Positions 11,322-21,200 of a stretch of 64,000 nt of DNA are shown piece by piece. Made by a program: the position numbers and the translations under genes. Every line of letters begins with the position of its first letter. Position 1 is the stretch's first letter. Source of the DNA: Kofleriaceae bacterium (GTDB lineage: Bacteria > Myxococcota_A > Polyangia > Haliangiales > Haliangiaceae); the NCBI GenBank assembly GCA_018058095.1, contig JAGPCO010000005.1, positions 62,001 to 126,000 on the forward strand, written 5' to 3'. The notes under the pieces are model-generated. The model saw nothing but the letters and a program-made list of their open reading frames with translations. It did no database searches and had not been told where the DNA came from.

Positions 11322-12532
11322 GCGCGAGCAAGACGACGAAGAAGCCGGCGGCGAAGAAGGCGGCGGCGAAGAAGCCGGCGGCCAAGAAGCCGGCGGCGAA
11401 GAAGGCGGCGGCGAAGAAGCCGGCGGCCAAGAAGGCGGCGGCGGCGAAGAAGCCGGCGGCGAAGAAGCCGGCGGCGAAGAAGGCCGCGGCGAAGAAGCCG
11501 GCGGCGAAGAAGGCCGCTGGTGGCCCACCCCGGGCCGCGTCCGCGCCGCCGACGGTGACCGACAGCGGGTCGCTGCAGCGCCACCTGTCCTGGGTCCTCG
11601 ATCTGGCCGGGGCGCCCGACCACCACGTCTCCGACGAGCTGGCCACGGTCGAGGCCGGCCTGGGCCGGCCGGTGCCGGCCGAGCTGCGCAGCGCGCTGCA
11701 GCGCCACTTCCAGTACGACTCCGGCGACCACCCCAAGATCGACGACGAGACCTGGCAGGGCAAGCTGCCCGACGTCCCGGCCTGGCTCGATCAGCTGCGC
11801 CGGCCGTGGGAGGGCACCCTGCACGCGATCCAGCACCTGCTCGGGCTGTTCCAGCTCGGTCAGCAGATCAACCGCGGCGATCACATGTTCGCGATGGCCG
11901 GGCTCGAGGCGTGGGGGCCGCTGCCGACCGGCGGCGTCTTCTACTACGACGAGCGCGAGATGGGGCGCTGGGGCAACGGCACCGTCGGCGGCTTCCTGCT
12001 CCAGAGCCTGCATGAGCTGTGGAAGGAGGCCGATGGCGAGCGCGACGGCGGAGATCCCGACGACGAGGTCGAGATCGACCTGACCGACCTGCGCGACTGC
12101 TTCCACGTCGAGGGCTTCGATCACCGGGTCGAGCCGCCCGAGGCGGTCGACCTGGCCCCGCCGCTGGCCGCGGCCTGGACGGCGCGCGCCGAGTTCGTGA
12201 CCCGGCGCTTCGGCACGATCGCCATGCTGCGCAGCGTGCTGGCCGGCAGCGACCGGGTCTGGGTGGCGCAGCTGCCGACCGAGGAGGAGTGGGTGACCGA
12301 GCGCGACCTGGTCGCGACCAGCTACCCGGCCGCCATGTTCTGGCTGCTGGCGCACTGGCTGTGTGGCAACGACGAGGAGCTGGCCGACTGCGCCGCCCGC
12401 ACCGCCCGGCACGCCTCGCCGCTGGTCGGCGCGCTGCGCGCCTACGTGACGACGAACCGGTCGGCCGACGTGGTCGGCCCGGCCCAGGACAAGATGCTGG
12501 CGGCGGTGCGCCGCGCCGAGGCCGCGAGTTGA
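11318..12532 (+). CDS. Protein with histone H1-like Lys/Ala/Pro tail and possible SMI1-like domain
   Basis: 404 residues. Residues ~5-68 are almost purely KKPAAKKAAAKK repeats, like the C-terminal tails of histone H1 and the lysine-rich tails of some bacterial DNA-binding proteins; such a tail can bind DNA or polyanions. Residues ~85-400 are a globular domain (VEAGLGRPVPAELRSALQRH, then GVFYYDEREMGRWGNG) that distantly resembles SMI1/KNR4 (SUKH) proteins, though I am not certain. ATG at 11318 overlaps the upstream stop (ATGA). The tail is encoded by a GC-rich trinucleotide-like repeat prone to length change. The gene lies between a propeller protein and a secretin-like lipoprotein. Confidence 0.7.
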   Translation: MSASKTTKKPAAKKAAAKKPAAKKPAAKKAAAKKPAAKKAAAAKKPAAKKPAAKKAAAKKPAAKKAAGGPPRAASAPPTVTDSGSLQRHLSWVLDLAGAPDHHVSDELATVEAGLGRPVPAELRSALQRHFQYDSGDHPKIDDETWQGKLPDVPAWLDQLRRPWEGTLHAIQHLLGLFQLGQQINRGDHMFAMAGLEAWGPLPTGGVFYYDEREMGRWGNGTVGGFLLQSLHELWKEADGERDGGDPDDEVEIDLTDLRDCFHVEGFDHRVEPPEAVDLAPPLAAAWTARAEFVTRRFGTIAMLRSVLAGSDRVWVAQLPTEEEWVTERDLVATSYPAAMFWLLAHWLCGNDEELADCAARTARHASPLVGALRAYVTTNRSADVVGPAQDKMLAAVRRAEAAS

Positions 12533-14193
12533 AGGCGGCCAGGCTCGTCGTCGTCGCGGCGGCCGCGCTCGGCGCCGGCTGCGGGCAGGCACAGGGCGAT
12601 CGCTGCCAGCGTTTCGTCGAGCGCTCGCGCCGGGTGCTCGAGCCGATGCTGGCCGAGGCCGGCAAGCCGTCGCCGCCCGACCTGTTCGCCGGGATGCTGG
12701 ACGGCTGCCGCGCCGCCTCGGCCGACGAGCGCGCCGCCATCGACTGCGTGGTCGACGCACCGGATCAGGCCGCGGTCGCAGCCTGCTGGCAGGCCGAGTT
12801 CGCCGACTACGCCGGCACCGGCGTGCTGCGCGAGCTGCGGACCAAGCTGGGCCGCGTCAGGCGCCGGGCCGAGCTCGAGCTCGAGCTTCGACCCGACGCC
12901 GCGCCGATCGACGCCGCGCCCCCGGTGGACGCGCGACCAGCCCGGACCTGGCCAGCCGCGGTCGACGTCGCCGCCCTGCCGCAGCTCGTCGCGCCGGGCC
13001 TCGACCCGGGCGCGCCGGCGCCGGTCGAGCTGGTCGTGGTCGACCTGCCGGCCGGCCTGGTGTGGACCGTGCTGCGCCCCGACCGCGCGCCACTGCTGAC
13101 CGCCCCGGATGAGCGGCGGATCAGCGCGCGGGTGCGGGCGCGCGACCGTGCCGGCGCCTACGCGCTACTGGCCGCGCACCTCGGCGAGGCGCCGCCGGCC
13201 TGGCGGCCTCGCGGCGGCGGCCCTGCCGTCGACCTGCGCTTCGCCGCCGCCCCGGTCGCCGACCTGCTGCGGCTCGTCGCCGACGTCCAGCGCCGCTCCA
13301 TCGTGCCGGCGCCGGGCCCGCTCGGGGCGGTCGACATCGTCGCGCGCCGGGTCCCGGTCGGCGCGGTCCTGGCCGGCCTGCTGGCGGTCACCGGGCGCCG
13401 CGGCCTCGAGGTCGGCAACACGACGTACGTGGTGCCGGCCGACCTCGCGGCGCTGCCCGCGCTGCCCGCCGTCCCGGCGGCGGCGGGCGGCCGCCTGGCG
13501 CGGCTCACCCTGATCGGGGCCCACGCCGCCGACGCGGTGGCGGCGTTGCGGGCGATCAGCCCGGCCGAGCTCGGGGTGCGCCTGCCGTGTGGCGGGCCGA
13601 CCTTCGATCTGCGCCTGCGGGAGGTGTCGCCGGCCGAGGCCGTGCGCGCGCTGTCGGTGGCCAGCGGGTTGCCGGTCGAGGGCGGGCCGGCCGCGCCGTG
13701 CGAGCCACCGGTAGGCGCGCCGACCGATCCGACGGCGCTGCACGTGGTGGTGTGGCGTGGGGCCGAGCGCGCCGCCGTGGTGTCCGACGGCCAGGGCAAG
13801 CGCCACGTCGTGCGGCCGTCGACGGCACCACCCGTGGTGGAGGTGCTGGAGTACGCGGTCACCTATCCGGACCGCACCGTGGCGGGCGCCCCGGCGGCCA
13901 CGCGGTCCCGCATCGCCGGCGACGCCAGCGACGACGCGCACCTGGTGCGGGCCGCCGGCGTGCTGATCGAGGCCGGCGCCGGCCGCGCCTGGCTGCAGTA
14001 CGACGACGGTGAGGTCGTGGTGGCCCAGGCCGGCGTGGGCTACGACGGCCGCGCGGTCGAGGTCACGCCGACGGGCGTGACCATCACCGAGGACGTGGTG
14101 GAGGTGATGGCGCCGTCCGATCCGCGCCTGCGCGCGGGCAGCGGCCTGGTCACGTTCACCGTGCCGCTGGCCCGGGCCCCGGCGGCGCCGTAG
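12529..14193 (+). CDS. Lipoprotein with two secretin/TonB short N-terminal-like (STN) domains
   Basis: 554 residues from a TTG start overlapping the previous stop (TTGA). KAARLVVVAAAALGAGC is a lipoprotein signal. Residues ~20-110 are a Cys-containing helical region. Residues ~225-310 read VDLRFAAAPVADLLRLVADV...RVPVGAVLAGLLAVTG and ~325-385 read RLTLIGAHAADAVAAL...FDLRLREVSPAEAVRALS. Both match the pattern of STN domains, which in secretins and TonB receptors bind periplasmic partners. No secretin barrel follows, so this is not a secretin. It may serve an envelope complex with the two genes upstream. The stop TAG is the first triplet of a palindromic repeat. Confidence 0.65.
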   Translation: MKAARLVVVAAAALGAGCGQAQGDRCQRFVERSRRVLEPMLAEAGKPSPPDLFAGMLDGCRAASADERAAIDCVVDAPDQAAVAACWQAEFADYAGTGVLRELRTKLGRVRRRAELELELRPDAAPIDAAPPVDARPARTWPAAVDVAALPQLVAPGLDPGAPAPVELVVVDLPAGLVWTVLRPDRAPLLTAPDERRISARVRARDRAGAYALLAAHLGEAPPAWRPRGGGPAVDLRFAAAPVADLLRLVADVQRRSIVPAPGPLGAVDIVARRVPVGAVLAGLLAVTGRRGLEVGNTTYVVPADLAALPALPAVPAAAGGRLARLTLIGAHAADAVAALRAISPAELGVRLPCGGPTFDLRLREVSPAEAVRALSVASGLPVEGGPAAPCEPPVGAPTDPTALHVVVWRGAERAAVVSDGQGKRHVVRPSTAPPVVEVLEYAVTYPDRTVAGAPAATRSRIAGDASDDAHLVRAAGVLIEAGAGRAWLQYDDGEVVVAQAGVGYDGRAVEVTPTGVTITEDVVEVMAPSDPRLRAGSGLVTFTVPLARAPAAP

Positions 14194-14258
14194 CAGGACG
14201 CTGGCCGGGGAGCTCACGCACGGGCCTTCGAGCGGCCTTGCACCCGCAGCGCCACCTA
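14191..14258. repeat. Palindromic TAGCAGG-type element between convergent genes (degenerate copy)
   Basis: Left end TAGCAGGACGCTG; right end, read on the reverse strand, TAGGTGGCGCTG. Each end's TAG is the stop codon of the flanking gene (lipoprotein on +, Hsp20 on -). The middle is less symmetric than in the copies at 31601 and 40978. It may act as a two-way terminator. Confidence 0.55.
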
Positions 14259-14696
14259 CTTCTTGCTGGCGATCTCGATCTTGCGCGGCTTGGCGTTGAC
14301 CTTCTTGCCGACGTTGACGGTCAGGACGCCGTCGTCGAGCTTGGCCTCGACCTTGTCGCCGTCGGCGGAGTCCGGCATGGAGAAGCTGCGCGAGAACGCG
14401 CCGTACTGGCGCTCGTACACGTAGTAGCTCTCGCCTTCCTTGCGCTCCTCCGAGCTGCGCGAGCCGTTGATCGACAGCACGCCGTTGTGGAACGACACGT
14501 CGAGGTCGGCCTGCTTGACCCCCGGCAGGTCGGCCCGCAGGACGAAGGCGTCGGCCGTCTCCTTGACCTCGAAGCTGGGGCTGAAGGCCGAGGCCTGGCG
14601 GGTCAGGGGGTCCCAGGCGAACAGCTCGCGCGCGAGCGCAAATGGATCGCGGCTGTAGAAGGCGGGGGTGGCGTCACGACGGGTGATGAGCGACAT
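14256..14696 (-). CDS. Small heat shock protein (Hsp20 / alpha-crystallin)
   Basis: 146 residues, the usual length. The alpha-crystallin domain spans ~40-140: [20 protein letters not shown], the L9 motif DDGVLTVNV, and the short C-terminal tail RKIEIASKK, which holds an IEI form of the I-X-I motif that docks neighbouring subunits. Hsp20 proteins are ATP-independent cytoplasmic holdases that form oligomers and keep unfolding proteins soluble. A strong Shine-Dalgarno AGGAGA lies 6 nt before the ATG, so this gene has a real leader, unlike many neighbours. The 211 bp upstream should hold its promoter; no clear sigma-32 box is seen. Confidence 0.95.
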   Translation of the reverse strand: MSLITRRDATPAFYSRDPFALARELFAWDPLTRQASAFSPSFEVKETADAFVLRADLPGVKQADLDVSFHNGVLSINGSRSSEERKEGESYYVYERQYGAFSRSFSMPDSADGDKVEAKLDDGVLTVNVGKKVNAKPRKIEIASKK

Positions 14697-14907
14697 GGTG
14701 GTTCTCCTGATGATCTGGTTGGCGGCCGAGTGGCGTGGCCGCGGGGTGATGACCTCTCTGTAAGTCGCCGCGCGCGCGCCGCAACGGCTTGACGAACGCC
14801 CTCGCCGTGCACACCAGGGACCGATCGCCCTCGCGCCGGGCCTGCACGATCGGGCAGGCGCCTGCCAGCCCGGCCAGGGGCCTGGTCCGGACGCCCGCCT
14901 CCCAGGC

Positions 14908-15813
14908 TCAGCGCGCGACCAGGCGGGCGAAGCAGCGTGGCGAATCGTCGGGCTGGCCGACCGGGCGCAGCACCCCGGCCGCGCCGACGTCGTCGCCCCA
15001 GCGGAACAGGCGCAGGTGCACCGCGACCTGGTCGCCGGCGAAACACGGCTTGCGAAAGGCGATGTCGAGGCTGCGGGTCAACACCGCGCGCGAGAGGCCG
15101 TGTGCGGCCAGCCGGCGCTGCGTGGCCTCGATGAACAGGCGGGGGTAGACGAGCGAGTTGACGTGCTGGTTGGAGTCGGTCTGGTCGAGGCCGAAGCAGG
15201 TGACGACCGGGTCGGCCACGTCGGCGTCGTCGAGCCAGGTCGCGCCGGCCGGCAGCTCGCCGGCGCTGGTCGCCGACGGGCCCGGGTAGCGGGCGGCCGG
15301 CACCGCCGGCAGGTCGGGGTGGCCGACCGCGGCGAACGAGGTGACGGAGCGCTGGCCAGGGGGCGCGAACAGCCGGGTGAAGACGTGCTCGGCGAACAGG
15401 TGCCCGGCCACCACCGGTTCGCCCGGACCCTCGCGCGGGAACAGGCGACCGGCCCGCCCGGACAGCGACAGCCACATGTTGAGGTACAGCCGATCGACCT
15501 GGCCGCTCACCTCGCGCGCCGCCAGCTCGAACCGCCCCGCGCCGGTCGCGGGCTGGTCGAGCCGGACCCGGGCCTCGGTGCCGGTCACCGTGAGCCGGGT
15601 CAGGATCGGCACGATGCCGTGCTTGCTCAGGGCCCGCTCGCCGTCGCGCCGGGCCAGCACCGGCCGCCACAACGTCCACGCCAGCGCGGCCGGCAACGCC
15701 ACCACCCGCAGGCGGCCGTCCTGGGCCACGTCCTCGTAGCGCAGCTCGCCGGTGCCCTCGCCGTGTTGATCCGCAGGCACCTCGGGTGGCACGGGCATCA
15801 CGAAGTCGGGCAT
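14908..15813 (-). CDS. Hot-dog-fold protein, probably acyl thioesterase-like
   Basis: 301 residues. The C-terminal half carries [21 protein letters not shown], which matches the Asn-His-Val-Asn helix region of acyl-ACP/acyl-CoA thioesterases (D-x-N-x-H-V-N). The N-terminal half ([32 protein letters not shown]) may be a second, degenerate hot-dog. Thioesterases of this type hydrolyse acyl thioesters or act as dehydratase-like folds; substrate unknown. ATG at 15813 is preferred to an upstream start because of a TACGCT box 8 nt before it and because the longer N-terminus looks non-coding. It is divergent from the phosphoesterase gene 93 bp away. Confidence 0.6.
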   Translation of the reverse strand: MPDFVMPVPPEVPADQHGEGTGELRYEDVAQDGRLRVVALPAALAWTLWRPVLARRDGERALSKHGIVPILTRLTVTGTEARVRLDQPATGAGRFELAAREVSGQVDRLYLNMWLSLSGRAGRLFPREGPGEPVVAGHLFAEHVFTRLFAPPGQRSVTSFAAVGHPDLPAVPAARYPGPSATSAGELPAGATWLDDADVADPVVTCFGLDQTDSNQHVNSLVYPRLFIEATQRRLAAHGLSRAVLTRSLDIAFRKPCFAGDQVAVHLRLFRWGDDVGAAGVLRPVGQPDDSPRCFARLVAR

Positions 15814-15893
15814 ACCCGCCGAGCGTACTGCAAAACGACCCTGGCCCTGCGGCCGGGCGGGCCCGGCGCTGGTCGGCACGAGGCGGCGCGCGC

Positions 15894-15899
15894 TACCGT
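15894..15899 (+). promoter_or_regulatory. -10-like box (TACCGT) of the phosphoesterase gene
   Basis: TACCGT ends exactly 6 nt before the ATG at 15906. A TACGCT on the opposite strand (15822-15827) serves the divergent gene. Confidence 0.4.
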
Positions 15900-15905
15900 C
15901 GGCGC

Positions 15906-16538
15906 ATGGTCCGCGTCGTCGCCATGGCCGACACCCACGGCCACCACGCCACGATCGACGTGCCCGACGGCGATGTGCTGGTCCACGCCGGCGACCTCAC
16001 CGCCCGTGGCACGCTGCCGCAGCTGCGCGCGGTCGCCGACTGGCTGGCCGCCCTGCCGCACCGGCACAAGGTGGTCATCGCCGGCAACCACGACTTCGCG
16101 CTGCAGCGGCAGCCCGGCCCGGCCCGCGCCCTGTTCACCGACGCCGGGCTGACCTATCTCGAGGACGAGGAGGTCACGCTGGATGGCCTGCGCGTGTACG
16201 GCAGCCCGTGGCAGCCGTGGTTCCACGACTGGGCCTTCAACCGGCGGCGTGGCCCCGACATCGACACCTGCTGGCGCCGTATCCCGACCGGGCTCGACCT
16301 GCTGGTCACCCACGGCCCCCCGGCGGGGTTCGGCGATCGCTGCTACGACGGTCGCCGCGTCGGCTGCGCCGACCTGCTGGCCCGGATCGTCGAGCGTCGG
16401 CCGCGCTTCCACCTGTTCGGCCACATCCACGAGGACGGCGGCCGCTGGGACGACGGCGTGACCACCTTCGTCAACGTCACCACCGCCGATGACACCCGGC
16501 CGTGTACGGTGCTCGACGTCTCGCCGGCGCCGGGCTGA
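15906..16538 (+). CDS. Calcineurin-like metallophosphoesterase
   Basis: 210 residues, a compact single domain. All five metal and catalytic motifs are visible: ADTHG (D-x-H), HAGDLT (GD), AGNHDF (GNHD), VTHGPP (H) and FGHIHEDGG (GHxH). The close match to the short metallophosphoesterases of the MPPED1/2 type suggests a soluble phosphodiesterase on small nucleotides or phosphoesters; the true substrate is unknown. The extra WQPWFHDWAFNRRRG segment before the fourth motif is typical of that subgroup. It ends 5 bp from the convergent MBL-fold gene. Confidence 0.88.
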   Translation: MVRVVAMADTHGHHATIDVPDGDVLVHAGDLTARGTLPQLRAVADWLAALPHRHKVVIAGNHDFALQRQPGPARALFTDAGLTYLEDEEVTLDGLRVYGSPWQPWFHDWAFNRRRGPDIDTCWRRIPTGLDLLVTHGPPAGFGDRCYDGRRVGCADLLARIVERRPRFHLFGHIHEDGGRWDDGVTTFVNVTTADDTRPCTVLDVSPAPG

Positions 16539-16543
16539 CGGCG

Positions 16544-18154
16544 CTAGTGTTCGTGCCCGTGCCCGTGCCCGTGCCCGTGCTCGTGCCCGTGCCCGTGCTC
16601 GTGTCCACCGGCGCAGGTCCCGCACACGTGCTCGTGGGTCGAGGTCGGGCCGAGCACGAAGCGGCGGCCGTGCTGGAGGTGGACCAGGCTGGCGCCGACC
16701 CCATGCGCGGCCCGGGCCATGCCGTGGAACGCGCCGAGCGAGTGCGAGCCGATGTGGCTCTGGAGCAGGTACGAGCCGGCCAGCCGGTACCACGGCAGGT
16801 TGCCGTGGGCGTACGGGTACAGCATCGACAGACCGGCCTCACGCACCAGCCGGCCCAGCACGCTGACCGGCGTCCCGGTCTCGGGAGCGTCGTCGAACAG
16901 CGCGATCGGCGGCAGGTACCAGGTGTACAGGCGGCCGAAGGTGAGCGGCTCGTGGTGGGCGTCGCGGTAGCCGGCGGCGCGGGTGTGGGTGGCGAGGCGG
17001 TTGGTCATCAGGCCGAGCGGACGGGTGTCGCCCCGGCGGCGTGTCGCCAGCCACTCGACCTGGGCGTCGGTCACCGCGGAGTCGGCGCACAGCGCCCACA
17101 CCTGGTCGGGTAGCTCGAGCAGGTAGCAGTTCCAGGTGTGGTCGAGGCTGGGCGGGAACTCGCCGATGAAGGGGAAGGCCGTGATCCGGAGCTCGCCGAT
17201 CGCCACGGACTCGCCGTGGCGCAGCACGCGGACGTCGCGCTCGGCGCCGAGGAGGGTGCGCAGCGCCACCACCAGGTCGACCTGCCACGGCTTGCGCGCG
17301 TCGGCGGCCGGGACGTAGATCGGCACCGTCGGCGGGATCAGGCCGAGCGCGCCGAGGTCCATGTGGTCGAGGTCCTGGTGGGTGATGAAGACCGCGTCGG
17401 GCAGCGGCAGCTCATCCTGGGTGACGTGGTGCGCGCCGGGGCCGTAGTCGGGCAGCAGGTACTGATCGGGCACGTCGGCGCCGAACAGGCTGGTGCGCTC
17501 GGCCTCGGTCCAGGCCATGCGCGGGGTCGGGAACGGGTCGAACCACACGTTCTTGCCGGCGCAGGCGGCCCGGACGTAGGCGTGCCCGAGCCACATCAGC
17601 GTCGGTTCGGTCTCGACCGCGGGCACCGGGCTCGGGCCCGGCACGACCTCGAGCACGCCGCGCGCCAGCAGGTCGTCGACCACCTCGTCGTCGATGCCCA
17701 GCTCGAGCTGATCGGCCAGCGCCAGCACGTCGGCCCGTCGGGCGCCGCGGTGCAAGGCGCGCAGCACGTCGAGCACGCGCGGGGTGTCGGCCTCCGACGG
17801 CAGGTACGCCATGTTGGAGTCCTGGCGGATGCGGCCATCACGCAGCAAGATGCCGAGGTCGCCCAGCCGCAGCTCGAGCGCCGAGTCGAGCTCGGGCAGC
17901 GGCTCGACCTTCACCGCGTGGGTGGTGGGGTCCTCCTTCCACAGCGTGAGGTACCGCCCGAGCGGGACGTCGGTCCGGAACGACCGGGCCTCCTCGATCT
18001 GGCCGGCCGCGACCAGCGAGCGGACGATGCCGACGACGTGGTGGGCGTAGCGGACCCGGGCCGGGTCGGCCGTCAGCGTCTGCGGGGTCATCGGGTGGAC
18101 GCCCTGGCGCAGCTGCGGGAACACGTGGGGGGACAGGCGGATCCAGGGTGACAT
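16544..18154 (-). CDS. MBL-fold metallo-hydrolase with His-rich C-terminal tail
   Basis: 536 residues. Residues ~30-190 are a helical domain with winged-helix-like stretches (RADVLALADQLELGIDDEVVDDLLARGVLEV). From ~200 is a metallo-beta-lactamase fold with the signature THQDLDHMD (first metal His replaced by Gln context compared with HxHxDH), then CADSAVT and the later THTRAAGYRDAHHEP. The last ~20 residues alternate His with Gly or Glu and are encoded by a CGTGCC-type hexamer array. Such a tail could bind Zn or Ni. The reaction is unknown. It follows the giant kinase gene on the same strand after 61 bp. Confidence 0.75.
   Translation of the reverse strand: MSPWIRLSPHVFPQLRQGVHPMTPQTLTADPARVRYAHHVVGIVRSLVAAGQIEEARSFRTDVPLGRYLTLWKEDPTTHAVKVEPLPELDSALELRLGDLGILLRDGRIRQDSNMAYLPSEADTPRVLDVLRALHRGARRADVLALADQLELGIDDEVVDDLLARGVLEVVPGPSPVPAVETEPTLMWLGHAYVRAACAGKNVWFDPFPTPRMAWTEAERTSLFGADVPDQYLLPDYGPGAHHVTQDELPLPDAVFITHQDLDHMDLGALGLIPPTVPIYVPAADARKPWQVDLVVALRTLLGAERDVRVLRHGESVAIGELRITAFPFIGEFPPSLDHTWNCYLLELPDQVWALCADSAVTDAQVEWLATRRRGDTRPLGLMTNRLATHTRAAGYRDAHHEPLTFGRLYTWYLPPIALFDDAPETGTPVSVLGRLVREAGLSMLYPYAHGNLPWYRLAGSYLLQSHIGSHSLGAFHGMARAAHGVGASLVHLQHGRRFVLGPTSTHEHVCGTCAGGHEHGHGHEHGHGHGHGHEH
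16552..16604. repeat. CGTGCC hexamer array inside the MBL gene end
   Basis: About eight imperfect hexamers (CGTGCC with CGTGCT variants). On the coding (reverse) strand they read GGCACG and give the His-Gly/His-Glu tail. The same hexamer occurs in intergenic arrays at 31651 and 45541. Confidence 0.8.
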
Positions 18155-18215
18155 GGCTACCTCGGTTGAATGTGGCCAGACCGACGGGGCGGCGGGGAGA
18201 TCGGGCGGCGGGGCG

Positions 18216-21200
18216 TCATGGCGGGGCCGCCCGGGTCGTGGGTGAGGGTGCGGTCACCCCCTGGCACGCCCGAGGATCGATCGGCCGCGGCACCCGCACG
18301 CCGGCCTCGAGCGTGAACGGGACCCGACACGCGGCCTCGCGCTCGAGCGTGGCGACGTCGGCGCGGTCGCGCGCGAGCGTGACGAAGGTGACCGCGCCGC
18401 TGAGCCCCCCCACCGCGACCTGGCCGTCGGCCGCGGTCACCAGGCGGGCCTCCGACGGCAGCGGCACACGCAGCAGCACCGCGGCGCTGGTGCGGTCGAC
18501 CACGGTCAGCACGCGGTTCATGCCGCCGACCAGCAGCAGGTCGTCGTCAGCGAACGACAGGTTGATGACGTCGGCGCCGTACAGCCCGACCAGGCCGAGC
18601 TTGCGGCCGGTCGCCAGGTCGAACTCGGTGACCGAGCCATCGTCCATCCCGGCGAAGACGTGCCCGGCCCGGACCGCGACCATCCACGGGTAGGCCTCGC
18701 CGGCGTAGCGCCCGAGCTCGCGGCCATCGGTCAGCGCTCGCCGGCCGATCGTGTAGTCCTGCCCGACCACGAACAGGCTGCCGCTGGCGAGGTCGCTCAG
18801 GAGCGCGCGCAGGACCCCGCCTGGAGGATCGATCGAGAAGCGCAGCGCGCCGGTGCGTGTGTCCCATACCCGAGCGCCGCCGTCCGTGCCGTACACCACC
18901 GCCGAGCCATCCCCGAGCCAGAACCGGATCAGCTCGTTGCCGATCGCGGGCAGCTCGCCGGGCAGCGAGAGGTGGGGGCCGCCGACGAGCGACACGATCT
19001 GGGCCGGCCCCGCCGGCGCCACCGCCAGCAGGCGGGCGCCGTCAGGCGCGAGCTCGATGGTCGCCCCGGCGCCGAGCGCCGGCAGGTCGAGGCGCCGCGG
19101 CGCCGCCGCGCGCGGATCGGGTGCGGACACGTCGACCTCGTGCAGGACGCCGTCGGCCGCGGCCAGCAGCCACCGCCCCCCCCGGCACGCGGCGTCGGAC
19201 ACGACCAGCTCGGCCGGGCTGGTCCACACCACCTCCCCGCTGCGGCTCCAGCCGATGGCCTTGCCGTCGGCGCCGACGGTGAGCCAGCTGGGGCCACCGG
19301 TACACGCGGCCACGCGGGTGACGATGCCGGCGTGTGCGGTCGGCCGGTACTGGGTGGTCGAGCGCGAGGTCCAGCGCCGGATCGTGCCGTCGCCGCCGGC
19401 GCTGACCACCTCGTCGCGCCCGGGCACGGTGAAGGCGCGGAACACCGCCGCGCCCTGGGCGGCGAAGCGGGCCAGCGGCAGGGCGGCGTCGACGTCCCAC
19501 AGGATGGCCGAGTCGCCGATGGTCGTGAGCACGCGGGTGTCGTCGGCGCCCCACCGCACCGAGTACACCAGACCGCGGTCGGGGCTGAGCGTCGCCTTGC
19601 TGCTGCCGTCGCGGTTCCACACCCGGATCGTCCCGTCGCGGGCGCCGGTGGCGAGCAGCTTGCCGCTCGGGCTCCACACCACGTCGTCGATCGCCGCGCT
19701 GTGGCCGACCATGGTGGCGCGGGCGGCGCCGGTGCGCGCGTCCCACAGCTTCGCGGTCCGGTCCCAGCCAGCGGTCGCCAGCAGCGCACCATCGGCGGAG
19801 AACGCGACCGCCCAGGTCGTGTCGGCGTGGGCGTGGGGGATGAACGTGCGGACGGCGCCGGTGTCCGGATCGATCAGGCGCAGGCTGCCATCGAAGCCGG
19901 GCACGGCCATGGTCCGGCCGTCGGGCGACAGCGCGGGCAGGCCGACCGATCCGCCGGGGATGGCGTGCTGGCCCACCTTGCGCCCGGCCGGCAGGTCCCA
20001 CACGCTGATCGTGCCGGCGTCGTCGGCCAGGTACACGCGCCGGCCGTCCGGACCGAACATCACCACGAACAGCCGGCTGTCGCCGTGGACGAGGGTGTGG
20101 ACCAGCTCGCCGGTGGCGACCCGGTACAGCCGAGCTCGTCCGTCGAAGGACGGCGCCGCCAGGAGCGCGCCGTCAGGTGAGGCGGACAGGTTGAAGATGC
20201 CATCGCGCGCGTCGCGCAGCACGTGCAACGGCGCGGCCTGGTCGACGCTCCACAGGTTGACCACGCCATCGGAGCCGGCCGAGGCGAAGCGGGTGCCGTC
20301 GCCGAGCGGCACCATGGCCCAGATCTTCTTGTCGTGGCCGCGCTGGACCAGGCGCTCGGCCGCGAACACCTGCCGGGCGGTGGCCAGCGGCACCTCGAGC
20401 GCGGCGCCGCTGGCGCCACCGGCTCGGGCCGCGGTCAGGTACACCAGCGCCGCGCTGGCGTCGCCGGCGACGGCGGCGCGCTGGCCGAGGCTGAGGTTGC
20501 TGGCGGTGACCGCGTCCTTGGCCTGGCCCTCGCCGGCGACCGCCCGCCGCTCGTTGCTGGCCGCCCGCACCCGCTGGGTCTCGGCGTCGCGGTACAGCAC
20601 CAGCGCGACCACCAGACCGACGGTGAGGATGGCGAGGATGGTGCCGATGGCGCCGTTGCGGAGGCGGCGGCCGCGCGCCGCGTCGCGCTCGCTCGCATCG
20701 CCGAACTGCTGCTCGACCGCGGTCAGGAGGCCCGGGTGGCGGGCCCGCCACAGCTGGTACTCGGTCAAGGTCTCGGCGCGCCACAGCAGGCCGCGCGGCC
20801 GGCCGCGCTCCTCCCACTGCCGGGCCGCCGCGCGCAGCTGGTCGCGCAGGCGGGCGCCCTCGGCGTCCTCGCGTCGCCAGTCGATCAGCCGGGGCCAGCC
20901 CGACAGCAGCGCCTCGTGGACGACCTCGACCCGGTCGATGCCACCGACGCCCTCCGACCCGGTCAGCAGGCGCGCGCCGATCAGCTTCTCGATGACCGAC
21001 TCGCCGGTGCGGGCGTCGCCGAGCAGCTCGAGCATCTCGGCCCGGGTCAGCACCGCGCGGGTGCCGTCGGCGGTGACCAGGTTGCGGAAGCCGACCCGGA
21101 CCAGCTGCCGCTCGTCGGCGCTCATCTGCCCGAACACCCGCTCGGCGTGCTGGGCCAGCGCGCCGCCGACGCCGCCCAGCGTCTCGTACGCCTTGCGGGT

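Noticed and set aside
7911-11528. A 1205-codon open frame on the - strand opposite the WD40 gene
   Set aside because: Pro/Ala/His/Arg-rich antisense translation with no family signature. The + strand has propeller motifs and coupled neighbours.
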